The notes under the pieces are model-generated. The model was not told the DNA's origin. It did not search any database and saw nothing but the letters and a program-made list of their open reading frames with translations. 64,000 bases of DNA. It comes from Sabellastarte sp. h YS-2021 (lineage: Eukaryota > Annelida > Polychaeta > Sabellida > Sabellidae). Of this stretch, positions 10,282 through 25,390 are shown in pieces. The stretch is from contig OZ024940.1 in NCBI GenBank assembly GCA_964017235.1, forward strand, positions 248,001 through 312,000. Direction: 5' to 3'. How positions within the stretch are numbered: position 1 is the stretch's first letter; the number at the start of each line of letters is the position of its first letter. A program made the position numbers and the translations under genes.

Positions 10282-13200
10282 TCAATGGGAAATACTGTTT
10301 CTGCTCATATCTGCCGATTTAAGGTCTTTAGACCCTACCCTGTTATATTGTATAGACTCAGACTGGACCCCTCTATCTATTGGTGGAAAAAAATTGGTGT
10401 CCCTCGGAACGTCCAAATTTGGCATACTCGGTGGTAAGGCAACTGTACTAGTGTATATGCATGACAAATTCCCCATTTAAAATCAATGGGAAATACTTTT
10501 TCTGCTCATATCTGCCGATTTAAGGTCTTTAGACCCTACCCTGTTATATTGTATAGACTCAGACTGGACCCCTCTATCTATTGGTGGAAAAAATTGGTGT
10601 CCCTCGGAACGACCAAATTTGGCGTACTCGGTGGTAAGGCATCTACACATGTATGACAAATTCCCCATTTAAAATCAATGGGAAATACTGTTTCTGCTCA
10701 TATCTGCCGATTTAAGGTCTTTAGACCCTACCCTGTTATATTGTATAGACTCAGACTGGACCCCTCTATCTATTGGTGGAAAAAAATTGGTGTCCCTCGG
10801 AACAACCAAATTTGGCATACTCGTTGGTAAGGCAACTGTACTAGTGTGTATGCATGACAAATTCCCCATTTAAAATCAATGGGAAATACTGTTTCTGCTC
10901 ATATCTGCCACATTAAGGTCTTTAGACCCTACCCTGTTATATTGTATAGACTCAGACTGGACCCCTCTATCTATTGGTGGAAAAAAATTGGTGTCCCTCG
11001 GAACGACCAAATTTGGCGTACTCGGTGGTAAGGCATCTACACATGTATGATAAATTCCCCATTTAAGATCAATGGGAAATACTGTTTCTGCTCATATCTG
11101 CCGATTTAAGGTCTTTAGACCCTACCCTGTTATATTGTATAGACTCAGACTGGACCCCTCTATCTATTGCTGGAAAAAAATTGGTGTCCCTCGGAACGAC
11201 CAAATTTGGCGTACTCGGTGGTAAGGCATCTACACATGTATGACAAATTCCCCATTTAAAATCAATGGGAAATACTGTTTCTGCTCATATCTGCCGATTT
11301 AAGGTCTTTAGACCCTACCCTGTTATATTGTATAGACTCAGACTGGACCCCTCTATCTATTGGTGGAAAAAAATTGGTGTCCCTCGGAACGTCCAAATTT
11401 GGCGTACTCGGTGGTAAGGCAACTGTACTAGTGTATATGCATGACAAATTCCCCATTTAAAATCAATGGGAAATACTTTTTCTGCTCATATCTGCCGATT
11501 TAAGGTCTTTAGACCCTACCCTGTTATATTGTATAGACTCAGACTGGACCCCTCTATCTATTGGTGGAAAAAATTGGTGTCCCTCGGGAGGACCAAATTT
11601 GACGTACTCGGTGGTAAGGCATCTACACATGTATGACAAATTCCCCATTTAAAATCAATGGGAAATACTGTTTCTGCTCATATCTGCCGATTTAAGGTCT
11701 TTAGACCCTACCCTGTTATATTGTATAGACTCAGACTGGACCCCTCTATCTATTGGTGGAAAAAAATTGGTGTCCCTCGGAACGACCAAATTTGGCATAC
11801 TCATTGGTAAGGCAACTGTACTAGTGTGTATGCATGACAAATTCCCCATTTAAAATCAATGGGAAATACTGTTTCTGCTCATATCTGCCACATTAAGGTC
11901 TTTAGACCCTACCCTGTTATATTGTATAGACTCAGACTGGACCCCTCTATCTATTGGTGGAAAAAAATTGGTGTCCCTCGGAACGACCAAATTTGGCGTA
12001 CTCGGTGGTAAGGCATCTACACATGTATGACAAATTCCCCATTTAAAATCAATGGGAAATACTGTTTCTGCTCATATCTGCCGATTTAAGGTCTTTAGAC
12101 CCTACCCTGTTATATTGTATAGACTCAGACTGGACCCCTCTATCTATTGGTGGAAAAAAATTGGTGTCCCTCGGAACGACCAAATTTGGCGTACTCGATG
12201 GTAAGGCATCTACACATGTATGACAAATTCCCCATTTAAAATCAATGGGAAATACTGTTTCTGCTCATATCTGCCGATTTAAGGTCTTTAGACCCTACCC
12301 TGTTATATTGTATAGACTCAGACTGGACCCCTCTATCTATTGGTGGAAAAAAATTGGTGTCCCTCGGAACGACCAAATTTGGCGTACTCGGTGGTAAGGC
12401 ATCTACAGATGTATGACAAATTCCCCATTTAAAATCAATGGGAAATACTGTTTCTGCTCATATCTGCCGATTTAAGGTCTTTAGACCCTACCCTGTTATA
12501 TTGTACAGACTCAGACTGGACCCCTCTATCTATTGGTGGAAAAAAATTGGTGTCCCTCGGAACGTCCAAATTTGGCATACTCGGTGGTAAGGCAACTGTA
12601 CTAGTGTATATGCATGACAAATTCCCCATTTAAAATCAATGGGAAATACTTTTTCTGCTCATATCTGCCGATTTAAGGTCTTTAGACCCTACCCTGTTAT
12701 ATTGTATAGACTCAGACTGGACCCCTCTATCTATTGGTGGAAAAAATTGGTGTCCCTCGGAAGGACCAAATTTGGCGTACTCGGTGGTAAGGCATCTACA
12801 CATGTATGACAAATTCCCCATTTAAAATCAATGGGAAATACTGTTTCTGCTCATATCTGCCGATTTAAGGTCTTTAGACCCTACCCTGTTATATTGTATA
12901 GACTCAGACTGGACCCCTCTATCTATTGGTGGAAAAAAATTGGTGTCCCTCGGAACGTCCAAATTTGGCGTACTCGGTGGTAAGGCAACTGTACTAGTGT
13001 ATATGCATGACAAATTCCCCATTTAAAATCAATGGGAAACACTTTTTCTGCTCATATCTGCCGATTTAAGGTCTTTAGACCCTACCCTGTTATATTGTAT
13101 AGACTCAGACTGGACCCCTCTATCTATTGGTGGAAAAAATTGGTGTCCCTCGGAACGACCAAATTTGGCGTACTCGGTGGTAAGGCATCTACACATGTAT

Positions 13201-15968
13201 GACAAATTCCCCATTTAAAATCAATGGGAAATACTGTTTCTGCTCATATCTGCCGATTTAAGGTCTTTAGACCCTACCCTGTTATATTGTATAGACTCAG
13301 ACTGGACCCCTCTATTTATTGGTGGAAAAAAATTGGTGTCCCTCGGAATGACCAAATTTGGCATACTCGTTGGTAAGGCAACTGTACTAGTGTGTATGCA
13401 TGACAAATTCCCCATTTAAAATCAATGGGAAATAATGTGTCTGCTCATATCTGCCAACTGAAGGTCTTTAGACCCTACCCTGTTATATTGTATAGACTCA
13501 GACTGGACCCCTCTATCTATTGGTGGAAAAAAATTGGTGTCCCTCGGAACGACCAAATTTGGCATACTCGGTGGTAAGGCATCTACACATGTATGACAAA
13601 TTCCCCATTTAAAATCAATGGGAAATACTGTTTCTGCTCATATCTGCCGATTTAAGGTCTTTAGACCCTACCCTGTTATATTGTATAGACTCAGACTGGA
13701 CCCCTCTATCTATTGGTGGAAAAAAATTGGTGTCCCTCGGCACGTCCAAATTTGGCGTACTCGGTGGTAAGGCAACTGTACTAGTGTGTATGCATGACAA
13801 ATTCCCCATTTAAAATCAATGGGAAATACTGTTTCTGCTCATATCTGCCAACTTAAGGTCTTTAGACCCTACCCTGTTATATTGTATAGACTCAGACTGG
13901 ACCCCTATATCTATTAGTGGAAAAAAATTGGTGTCCCTCGGAACGACCAAATTTGGCAGACTCGGTGGTAAGGCATCTACACATGTATGACAAATTCCCC
14001 ATTTAAAATCAATGGGAAATACTGTTTCTGCTCATATCTGCCGATTTAAGGTCTTTAGACCCTACCCTGTTATATTGTATAGACTCAGACTGGACCCCTC
14101 TATCTATTGGTGGAAAAAAATTGGTGTCCCTCGGAACGTCCAAATTTGGCATACTCGGTGGTAAGGCAACTGTACTAGTGTATATGCATGACAAATTCCC
14201 CATTTAAAATCAATGGGAAATACTTTTTCTGCTCATATCTGCCGATTTAAGGTCTTTAGACCCTACCCTGTTATATTGTATAGACTCAGACTGGACCCCT
14301 CTATCTATTGGTGGAAAAAATTGGTGTCCCTCGGAAGGACCAAATTTGGCGTACTCGGTGGTAAGGCATCTACACATGTATGACAAATTCCCCATTTAAA
14401 ATCAATGGGAAATACTGTTTCTGCTCATATCTGCCGATTTAAGGTCTTTAGACCCTACCCTGTTATATTGTATAGACTCAGACTGGACCCCTCTATCTAT
14501 TGGTGGAAAAAAATTGGTGTCCCTCGGAACGTCCAAATTTGGCGTACTCGGTGGTAAGGCAACTGTACTAGTGTATATGCATGACAAATTCCCCATTTAA
14601 AATCAATGGGAAATACTTTTTCTGCTCATATCTGCCGATTTAAGGTCTTTAGACCCTACCCTGTTATATTGTATAGACTCAGACTGGACCCCTCTATCTA
14701 TTGGTGGAAAAAATTGGTGTCCCTCGGAACGACCAAATTTGGCGTACTCGGTGGTAAGGCATCTACACATGTATGACAAATTCCCCATTTAAAATCAATG
14801 GGAAATACTGTTTCTGCTCATATCTGCCGATTTAAGGTCTTTAGACCCTACCCTGTTATATTGTATAGACTCAGACTGGACCCCTCTATTTATTGGTGCG
14901 AAAAAATTGGTGTCCCTCGGAACGACCAAATTTGGCATACTCGTTGGTAAGGCAACTGTACTAGTGTGTATGCATGACAAATTCCCCATTTAAAATCAAT
15001 GGGAAATACTGTGTCTGCTCATATCTGCCAACTGAAGGTCTTTAGACCCTACCCTGTTATATTGTATAGACTCAGACTGGACCCCTCTATCTATTGGTGG
15101 AAAAAAATTGGTGTCCCTCGGAACGACCAAATTTGGCATACTCGGTGGTAAGGCATCTACACATGTATGACAAATTCCCCATTTAAAATCAATGGGAAAT
15201 ACTGTTTCTGCTCATATCTGCCGATTTAAGGTCTTTAGACCCTACCCTGTTATATTGTATAGACTCAGACTGGACCCCTCTATCTATTGTTGGAAAAAAA
15301 TTGGTGTCCCTCGGCACGTCCAAATTTGGCGTACTCGGTGGTAAGGCAACTGTACTAGTGTGTATGCATGACAAATTCCCCATTTAAAATCAATGGGAAA
15401 TACTGTTTCTGCTCATATCTGCCAACTTAAGGTCTTTAGACCCTACCCTGTTATATTGTATAGACTCAGACTGGACCCCTATATCTATTAGTGGAAAAAA
15501 ATTGGTGTCCCTCGGAACGACCAAATTTGGCAGACTCGGTGGTAAGGCATCTACACATGTATGACAAATTCCCCATTTAAAATCAATGGGAAATACTGTT
15601 TCTGCTCATATCTCCCGATTTATGGTCTTTAGACCCTACCCTGTTATATTGTATAGACTCAGACTGGACCCCTCTATCTATTGGTGGAAAAAAATTGGTG
15701 TCCCTCGGAAGGACCAAATTTGGCGTACTCGGTGGTAAGGCATCTACACATGTATGACAAATTCCCCATTTAAAATCAATGGGAAATACTGTTTCTGCTC
15801 ATATGTGCCGATTTAAGGTCTTTAGACCCTACCCTGTTATATTGTATAGACTCAGACTGGACCCCGCTATCTATTGGTGGAAAAAAATTGGTGTCCCTCG
15901 GAACGTCCAAATTTGGCGTACTCGGTGGTAAGGCATCTACACATGTATGACAAATTCCCCATTTAAAA
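8507..15968. repeat. HOR copy B (38 monomers, 7462 bp)
   Basis: This block of 38 monomers is followed directly by a second copy at 15969. The shift of 7462 bp holds for every monomer start from 8507/15969 to 15776/23238. Shared variants include GGTGCGAAAAAATT (14795 and 22257), GGAATGACC (13349 and 20811) and GGGAAATAATG (13422 and 20884). Identity stops near 15930, inside the monomer at 15776. Confidence 0.9.
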
Positions 15969-18900
15969 TCAATGGGAAATACTGTTTCTGCTCATATCTG
16001 CCGATTTAAGGTCTTTAGACCCTACCCTGTTATATTGTATAGACTCAGACTGGACCCCTCTATCTATTGGTGGAAAAAAATTGGTGTCCCTCGGAACGTC
16101 CAAATTTGGCGTACTCGGTGGTAAGGCAACTGTACTAGTGTATATGCATGACAAATTCCCCATTTAAAATCAATGGGAAATACTTTTTCTGCTCATATCT
16201 GCCGATTTAAGGTCTTTAGACCCTACCCTGTTATATTGTATAGACTCAGACTGGACCCCTCTATCTATTGGTGGAAAAAATTGGTGTCCCTCGGAACGAC
16301 CAAATTTGGCGTACTCGGTGGTAAGGCATCTACACATGAATGACAAATTCCCCATTTAAAATCAATGGGAAATACTGTTTCTGCTCATATCTGCCGATTT
16401 AAGGTCTTTAGACCCTACCCTGTTATATTGTATAGACTCAGACTGGACCCCTCTATTTATTGGTGGAAAAAAATTGGTGTCCCTCGGAACGACCAAATTT
16501 GGCATACTCGTTGGTAAGGCAACTGTACTAGTGTGTATGCATGACAAATTCCCCATTTAAAATCAATGGGAAATACTGTGTCTGCTCATATCTGCCAACT
16601 GAAGGTCTTTAGACCCTACCCTGTTATATTGAATAGACTCAGACTGGACCCCTCTATCTATTGGTGGAAAAAAATTGGTGTCCCTCGGAACGACCAAATT
16701 TGGCATACTCGGTGGTAAGGCATCTACACATGTATGACAAATTCCCCATTTAAAATCAATGGGAAATACTGTTTCTGCTCATATCTGCCGATTTAAGGTC
16801 TTTAGACCCTACCCTGTTATATTGTATAGACTCAGACTGGACCCCTCTATCTATTGTTGGAAAAAAATTGGTGTCCCTCGGCACGTCCAAATTTGGCGTA
16901 CTCGGTGGTAAGGCAACTGTACTAGTGTGTATGCATGACAAATTCCCCATTTAAAATCAATGGGAAATACTGTTTCTGCTCATATCTGCCGATTTAAGGT
17001 CTTTAGACCCTACCCTGTTATATTTTATAGACTCAGACTGGACCCCTCTATCTATTGGTGGAAAAAAATTGGTGTCCCTCGGAACGACCAAATTTGGCGT
17101 ACTCGGTGGTAAGGCATCTACAGATGTATGACAAATTCCCCATTTAAAATCAATGGGAAATACTGTTTCTGCTCATATCTGCCGATTTAAGGTCTTTAGA
17201 CCCTACCCTGTTATATTGTACAGACTCAGACTGGACCCCTCTATCTATTGGTGGAAAAAAATTGGTGTCCCTCGGAACGTCCAAATTTGGCGTACTCGGT
17301 GGTAAGGCAACTGTACTAGTGTGTATGCATGACAAATTCCCCATTTAAAATCAATGGCAAATACTGTTTCTGCTCATATCTGCCGATTTAAGGTCTTTAG
17401 ACCCTACCCTGTTATATTGTATAGACTCAGACTGGACCCTTCTATCTATTGGTGGAAAAAAATTGGTGTCCCTCGGAACGTCCAAATTTGGCATACTCGG
17501 TGGTAAGGCAACTGTACTAGTGTATATGCATGACAAATTCCCCATTTAAAATCAATGGGAAATACTTTTTCTGCTCATATCTGCCGATTTAAGGTCTTTA
17601 GACCCTACCCTGTTATATTGTATAGACTCAGACTGGACCCCTCTATCTATTGGTGGAAAAAATTGGTGTCCCTCGGAACGACCAAATTTGGCGTACTCGG
17701 TGGTAAGGCATCTACACATGTATGACAAATTCCCCATTTAAAATCAATGGGAAATACTGTTTCTGCTCATATCTGCCGATTTAAGGTCTTTAGACCCTAC
17801 CCTGTTATATTGTATAGACTCAGACTGGACCCCTCTATCTATTGGTGGAAAAAAATTGGTGTCCCTCGGAACGTCCAAATTTGGCATACTCGGTGGTAAG
17901 GCAACTGTACTAGTGTATATGCATGACAAATTCCCCATTTAAAATCAATGGGAAATACTTTTTCTGCTCATATCTGCCGATTTAAGGTCTTTAGACCCTA
18001 CCCTGTTATATTGTATAGACTCAGACTGGACCCCTCTATCTATTGGTGGAAAAAATTGGTGTCCCTCGGAACGACCAAATTTGGCGTACTCGGTGGTAAG
18101 GCATCTACACATGTATGACAAATTCCCCATTTAAAATCAATGGGAAATACTGTTTCTGCTCATATCTGCCGATTTAAGGTCTTTAGACCCTACCCTGTTA
18201 TATTGTATAGACTCAGACTGGACCCCTCTATCTATTGGTGGAAAAAAATTGGTGTCCCTCGGAACAACCAAATTTGGCATACTCGTTGGTAAGGCAACTG
18301 TACTAGTGTGTATGCATGACAAATTCCCCATTTAAAATCAATGGGAAATACTGTTTCTGCTCATATCTGCCACATTAAGGTCTTTAGACCCTACCCTGTT
18401 ATATTGTATAGACTCAGACTGGACCCCTCTATCTATTGGTGGAAAAAAATTGGTGTCCCTCGGAACGACCAAATTTGGCGTACTCGGTGGTAAGGCATCT
18501 ACACATGTATGATAAATTCCCCATTTAAGATCAATGGGAAATACTGTTTCTGCTCATATCTGCCGATTTAAGGTCTTTAGACCCTACCCTGTTATATTGT
18601 ATAGACTCAGACTGGACCCCTCTATCTATTGCTGGAAAAAAATTGGTGTCCCTCGGAACGACCAAATTTGGCGTACTCGGTGGTAAGGCATCTACACATG
18701 TATGACAAATTCCCCATTTAAAATCAATGGGAAATACTGTTTCTGCTCATATCTGCCGATTTAAGGTCTTTAGACCCTACCCTGTTATATTGTATAGACT
18801 CAGACTGGACCCCTCTATCTATTGGTGGAAAAAAATTGGTGTCCCTCGGAACGTCCAAATTTGGCGTACTCGGTGGTAAGGCAACTGTACTAGTGTATAT

Positions 18901-21900
18901 GCATGACAAATTCCCCATTTAAAATCAATGGGAAATACTTTTTCTGCTCATATCTGCCGATTTAAGGTCTTTAGACCCTACCCTGTTATATTGTATAGAC
19001 TCAGACTGGACCCCTCTATCTATTGGTGGAAAAAATTGGTGTCCCTCGGGAGGACCAAATTTGACGTACTCGGTGGTAAGGCATCTACACATGTATGACA
19101 AATTCCCCATTTAAAATCAATGGGAAATACTGTTTCTGCTCATATCTGCCGATTTAAGGTCTTTAGACCCTACCCTGTTATATTGTATAGACTCAGACTG
19201 GACCCCTCTATCTATTGGTGGAAAAAAATTGGTGTCCCTCGGAACGACCAAATTTGGCATACTCATTGGTAAGGCAACTGTACTAGTGTGTATGCATGAC
19301 AAATTCCCCATTTAAAATCAATGGGAAATACTGTTTCTGCTCATATCTGCCACATTAAGGTCTTTAGACCCTACCCTGTTATATTGTATAGACTCAGACT
19401 GGACCCCTCTATCTATTGGTGGAAAAAAATTGGTGTCCCTCGGAACGACCAAATTTGGCGTACTCGGTGGTAAGGCATCTACACATGTATGACAAATTCC
19501 CCATTTAAAATCAATGGGAAATACTGTTTCTGCTCATATCTGCCGATTTAAGGTCTTTAGACCCTACCCTGTTATATTGTATAGACTCAGACTGGACCCC
19601 TCTATCTATTGGTGGAAAAAAATTGGTGTCCCTCGGAACGACCAAATTTGGCGTACTCGATGGTAAGGCATCTACACATGTATGACAAATTCCCCATTTA
19701 AAATCAATGGGAAATACTGTTTCTGCTCATATCTGCCGATTTAAGGTCTTTAGACCCTACCCTGTTATATTGTATAGACTCAGACTGGACCCCTCTATCT
19801 ATTGGTGGAAAAAAATTGGTGTCCCTCGGAACGACCAAATTTGGCGTACTCGGTGGTAAGGCATCTACAGATGTATGACAAATTCCCCATTTAAAATCAA
19901 TGGGAAATACTGTTTCTGCTCATATCTGCCGATTTAAGGTCTTTAGACCCTACCCTGTTATATTGTACAGACTCAGACTGGACCCCTCTATCTATTGGTG
20001 GAAAAAAATTGGTGTCCCTCGGAACGTCCAAATTTGGCATACTCGGTGGTAAGGCAACTGTACTAGTGTATATGCATGACAAATTCCCCATTTAAAATCA
20101 ATGGGAAATACTTTTTCTGCTCATATCTGCCGATTTAAGGTCTTTAGACCCTACCCTGTTATATTGTATAGACTCAGACTGGACCCCTCTATCTATTGGT
20201 GGAAAAAATTGGTGTCCCTCGGAAGGACCAAATTTGGCGTACTCGGTGGTAAGGCATCTACACATGTATGACAAATTCCCCATTTAAAATCAATGGGAAA
20301 TACTGTTTCTGCTCATATCTGCCGATTTAAGGTCTTTAGACCCTACCCTGTTATATTGTATAGACTCAGACTGGACCCCTCTATCTATTGGTGGAAAAAA
20401 ATTGGTGTCCCTCGGAACGTCCAAATTTGGCGTACTCGGTGGTAAGGCAACTGTACTAGTGTATATGCATGACAAATTCCCCATTTAAAATCAATGGGAA
20501 ACACTTTTTCTGCTCATATCTGCCGATTTAAGGTCTTTAGACCCTACCCTGTTATATTGTATAGACTCAGACTGGACCCCTCTATCTATTGGTGGAAAAA
20601 ATTGGTGTCCCTCGGAACGACCAAATTTGGCGTACTCGGTGGTAAGGCATCTACACATGTATGACAAATTCCCCATTTAAAATCAATGGGAAATACTGTT
20701 TCTGCTCATATCTGCCGATTTAAGGTCTTTAGACCCTACCCTGTTATATTGTATAGACTCAGACTGGACCCCTCTATTTATTGGTGGAAAAAAATTGGTG
20801 TCCCTCGGAATGACCAAATTTGGCATACTCGTTGGTAAGGCAACTGTACTAGTGTGTATGCATGACAAATTCCCCATTTAAAATCAATGGGAAATAATGT
20901 GTCTGCTCATATCTGCCAACTGAAGGTCTTTAGACCCTACCCTGTTATATTGTATAGACTCAGACTGGACCCCTCTATCTATTGGTGGAAAAAAATTGGT
21001 GTCCCTCGGAACGACCAAATTTGGCATACTCGGTGGTAAGGCATCTACACATGTATGACAAATTCCCCATTTAAAATCAATGGGAAATACTGTTTCTGCT
21101 CATATCTGCCGATTTAAGGTCTTTAGACCCTACCCTGTTATATTGTATAGACTCAGACTGGACCCCTCTATCTATTGGTGGAAAAAAATTGGTGTCCCTC
21201 GGCACGTCCAAATTTGGCGTACTCGGTGGTAAGGCAACTGTACTAGTGTGTATGCATGACAAATTCCCCATTTAAAATCAATGGGAAATACTGTTTCTGC
21301 TCATATCTGCCAACTTAAGGTCTTTAGACCCTACCCTGTTATATTGTATAGACTCAGACTGGACCCCTATATCTATTAGTGGAAAAAAATTGGTGTCCCT
21401 CGGAACGACCAAATTTGGCAGACTCGGTGGTAAGGCATCTACACATGTATGACAAATTCCCCATTTAAAATCAATGGGAAATACTGTTTCTGCTCATATC
21501 TGCCGATTTAAGGTCTTTAGACCCTACCCTGTTATATTGTATAGACTCAGACTGGACCCCTCTATCTATTGGTGGAAAAAAATTGGTGTCCCTCGGAACG
21601 TCCAAATTTGGCATACTCGGTGGTAAGGCAACTGTACTAGTGTATATGCATGACAAATTCCCCATTTAAAATCAATGGGAAATACTTTTTCTGCTCATAT
21701 CTGCCGATTTAAGGTCTTTAGACCCTACCCTGTTATATTGTATAGACTCAGACTGGACCCCTCTATCTATTGGTGGAAAAAATTGGTGTCCCTCGGAAGG
21801 ACCAAATTTGGCGTACTCGGTGGTAAGGCATCTACACATGTATGACAAATTCCCCATTTAAAATCAATGGGAAATACTGTTTCTGCTCATATCTGCCGAT

Positions 21901-23430
21901 TTAAGGTCTTTAGACCCTACCCTGTTATATTGTATAGACTCAGACTGGACCCCTCTATCTATTGGTGGAAAAAAATTGGTGTCCCTCGGAACGTCCAAAT
22001 TTGGCGTACTCGGTGGTAAGGCAACTGTACTAGTGTATATGCATGACAAATTCCCCATTTAAAATCAATGGGAAATACTTTTTCTGCTCATATCTGCCGA
22101 TTTAAGGTCTTTAGACCCTACCCTGTTATATTGTATAGACTCAGACTGGACCCCTCTATCTATTGGTGGAAAAAATTGGTGTCCCTCGGAACGACCAAAT
22201 TTGGCGTACTCGGTGGTAAGGCATCTACACATGTATGACAAATTCCCCATTTAAAATCAATGGGAAATACTGTTTCTGCTCATATCTGCCGATTTAAGGT
22301 CTTTAGACCCTACCCTGTTATATTGTATAGACTCAGACTGGACCCCTCTATTTATTGGTGCGAAAAAATTGGTGTCCCTCGGAACGACCAAATTTGGCAT
22401 ACTCGTTGGTAAGGCAACTGTACTAGTGTGTATGCATGACAAATTCCCCATTTAAAATCAATGGGAAATACTGTGTCTGCTCATATCTGCCAACTGAAGG
22501 TCTTTAGACCCTACCCTGTTATATTGTATAGACTCAGACTGGACCCCTCTATCTATTGGTGGAAAAAAATTGGTGTCCCTCGGAACGACCAAATTTGGCA
22601 TACTCGGTGGTAAGGCATCTACACATGTATGACAAATTCCCCATTTAAAATCAATGGGAAATACTGTTTCTGCTCATATCTGCCGATTTAAGGTCTTTAG
22701 ACCCTACCCTGTTATATTGTATAGACTCAGACTGGACCCCTCTATCTATTGTTGGAAAAAAATTGGTGTCCCTCGGCACGTCCAAATTTGGCGTACTCGG
22801 TGGTAAGGCAACTGTACTAGTGTGTATGCATGACAAATTCCCCATTTAAAATCAATGGGAAATACTGTTTCTGCTCATATCTGCCAACTTAAGGTCTTTA
22901 GACCCTACCCTGTTATATTGTATAGACTCAGACTGGACCCCTATATCTATTAGTGGAAAAAAATTGGTGTCCCTCGGAACGACCAAATTTGGCAGACTCG
23001 GTGGTAAGGCATCTACACATGTATGACAAATTCCCCATTTAAAATCAATGGGAAATACTGTTTCTGCTCATATCTCCCGATTTATGGTCTTTAGACCCTA
23101 CCCTGTTATATTGTATAGACTCAGACTGGACCCCTCTATCTATTGGTGGAAAAAAATTGGTGTCCCTCGGAAGGACCAAATTTGGCGTACTCGGTGGTAA
23201 GGCATCTACACATGTATGACAAATTCCCCATTTAAAATCAATGGGAAATACTGTTTCTGCTCATATGTGCCGATTTAAGGTCTTTAGACCCTACCCTGTT
23301 ATATTGTATAGACTCAGACTGGACCCCGCTATCTATTGGTGGAAAAAAATTGGTGTCCCTCGGAACGTCCAAATTTGGCGTACTCGGTGGTAAGGCAACT
23401 GTACTAGTGTGTATGCATGACAAATTCCCC
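15969..23430. repeat. HOR copy C (38 monomers, 7462 bp)
   Basis: Second tandem copy of block B, with very few differences that I can see by eye. The last monomer (23238) ends as an L monomer, whereas its counterpart at 15776 ends with the short S tail. That marks the duplication breakpoint. Its 3' part, from 21672, also forms the start of the 9137-bp duplication. Confidence 0.9.
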
Positions 23431-25390
23431 ATTTAAAATCAATGGGAAATACTGTTTCTGCTCATATCTGCCAACTTAAGGTCTTTAGACCCTACCCTGT
23501 TACATTGTATAGACTCAGACTGGACCCCTATATCTATTGGTGGAAAAAAATTGGTGTCCCTCGGAACGACCAAATTTGGCATACTCGGTGGTAAGGCATC
23601 TACACATGTATGACAAATTCCCCATTTAAAATCAATGGGAAATACTGTTTCTGCTCATATCTGCCGATTTAAGGTCTTTAGACCCTACCCTGTTATATTG
23701 TATAGACTCAGACTGGACCCCTCTATCTATTGGTGGAAAAAATTGGTGTCCCTCGGAACGACCAAATTTGGCGTACTCGGTGGTAAGGCATCTACACATG
23801 TATGACAAATTCCCCATTTAAAATCAATGGGAAATACTGTTTCTGCTCATATCTGCCGATTTAAGGTCTTTAGACCCTACCCTGTTATATTGTATAGACT
23901 CAGACTGGACCCCTCTATTTATTGGTGGAAAAAAATTGGTGTCCCTCGGAACGACCAAATTTGGCATACTCGTTGGTAAGGCAACTGTACTAGTGTGTAT
24001 GCATGACAAATTCCCCATTTAAAATCAATGGGAAATACTGTGTCTGCTCATATCTGCCAACTGAAGGTCTTTAGACCCTACCCTGTTATATTGTATAGAC
24101 TCAGACTGGACCCCTCTATCTATTGGTGGAAAAAAATTGGTGTCCCTCGGAACGACCAAATTTGGCATACTCGGTGGTAAGGCATCTACACATGTATGAC
24201 AAATTCCCCATTTAAAATCAATGGGAAATACTGTTTCTGCTCATATCTGCCGATTTAAGGTCTTTAGACCCTACCCTGTTATATTGTATAGACTCAGACT
24301 GGACCCCTCTATCTATTGTTGGAAAAAAATTGGTGTCCCTCGGCACGTCCAAATTTGGCGTACTCGGTGGTAAGGCAACTGTACTAGTGTGTATGCATGA
24401 CAAATTCCCCATTTAAAATCAATGGGAAATACTGTTTCTGCTCATATCTGCCAACTTAAGGTCTTTAGACCCTACCCTGTTATATTGTATAGACTCAGAC
24501 TGGACCCCTATATCTATTAGTGGAAAAAAATTGGTGTCCCTCGGAACGACCAAATTTGGCAGACTCGGTGGTAAGGCATCTACACATGTATGACAAATTC
24601 CCCATTTAAAATCAATGGGAAATACTGTTTCTGCTCATATCTCCCGATTTATGGTCTTTAGACCCTACCCTGTTATATTGTATAGACTCAGACTGGACCC
24701 CTCTATCTATTGGTGGAAAAAAATTGGTGTCCCTCGGAAGGACCAAATTTGGCGTACTCGGTGGTAAGGCATCTACACATGTATGACAAATTCCCCATTT
24801 AAAATCAATGGGAAATACTGTTTCTGCTCATATGTGCCGATTTAAGGTCTTTAGACCCTACCCTGTTATATTGTATAGACTCAGACTGGACCCCGCTATC
24901 TATTGGTGGAAAAAAATTGGTGTCCCTCGGAACGTCCAAATTTGGCGTACTCGGTGGTAAGGCAACTGTACTAGTGTGTATGCATGACAAATTCCCCATT
25001 TAAAATCAATGGGAAATACTGTTTCTGCTCATATCTGCCAACTTAAGGTCTTTAGACCCTACCCTGTTACATTGTATAGACTCAGACTGGACCCCTATAT
25101 CTATTGGTGGAAAAAAATTGGTGTCCCTCGGAACGACCAAATTTGGCAGACTCGGTGGTAAGGCATCTACACATGTATGACAAATTCCCCATTTAAAATC
25201 AATGGGAAATACTGTTTCTGCTCATATCTGCCGATTTAAGGTCTTTAGACCCTACCCTGTTATATTGTATAGACTCAGACTGGACCCCTCTATCTATTGG
25301 TGGAAAAAAATTGGTGTCCCTCGGAACGACCAAATTTGGCATACTCGTTGGTAAGGCAACTGTACTAGTGTGTATGCATGACAAATTCCC
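22257..25390. repeat. Tandem duplication of 1567 bp (8 monomers)
   Basis: Monomers at 22257, 22458, 22651, 22852, 23045, 23238 and 23439 recur at 23824, 24025, 24218, 24419, 24612, 24805 and 25006. Shared marks are CTCCCGATTTATGG (23045/24612), CATATGTGCC (23238/24805) and GTTACATTG (23439/25006). The eighth monomer differs: 23632 is an S192 hybrid and 25199 is L. The same arrangement recurs at 31394-34527 in the second 9137-bp block. Confidence 0.82.
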
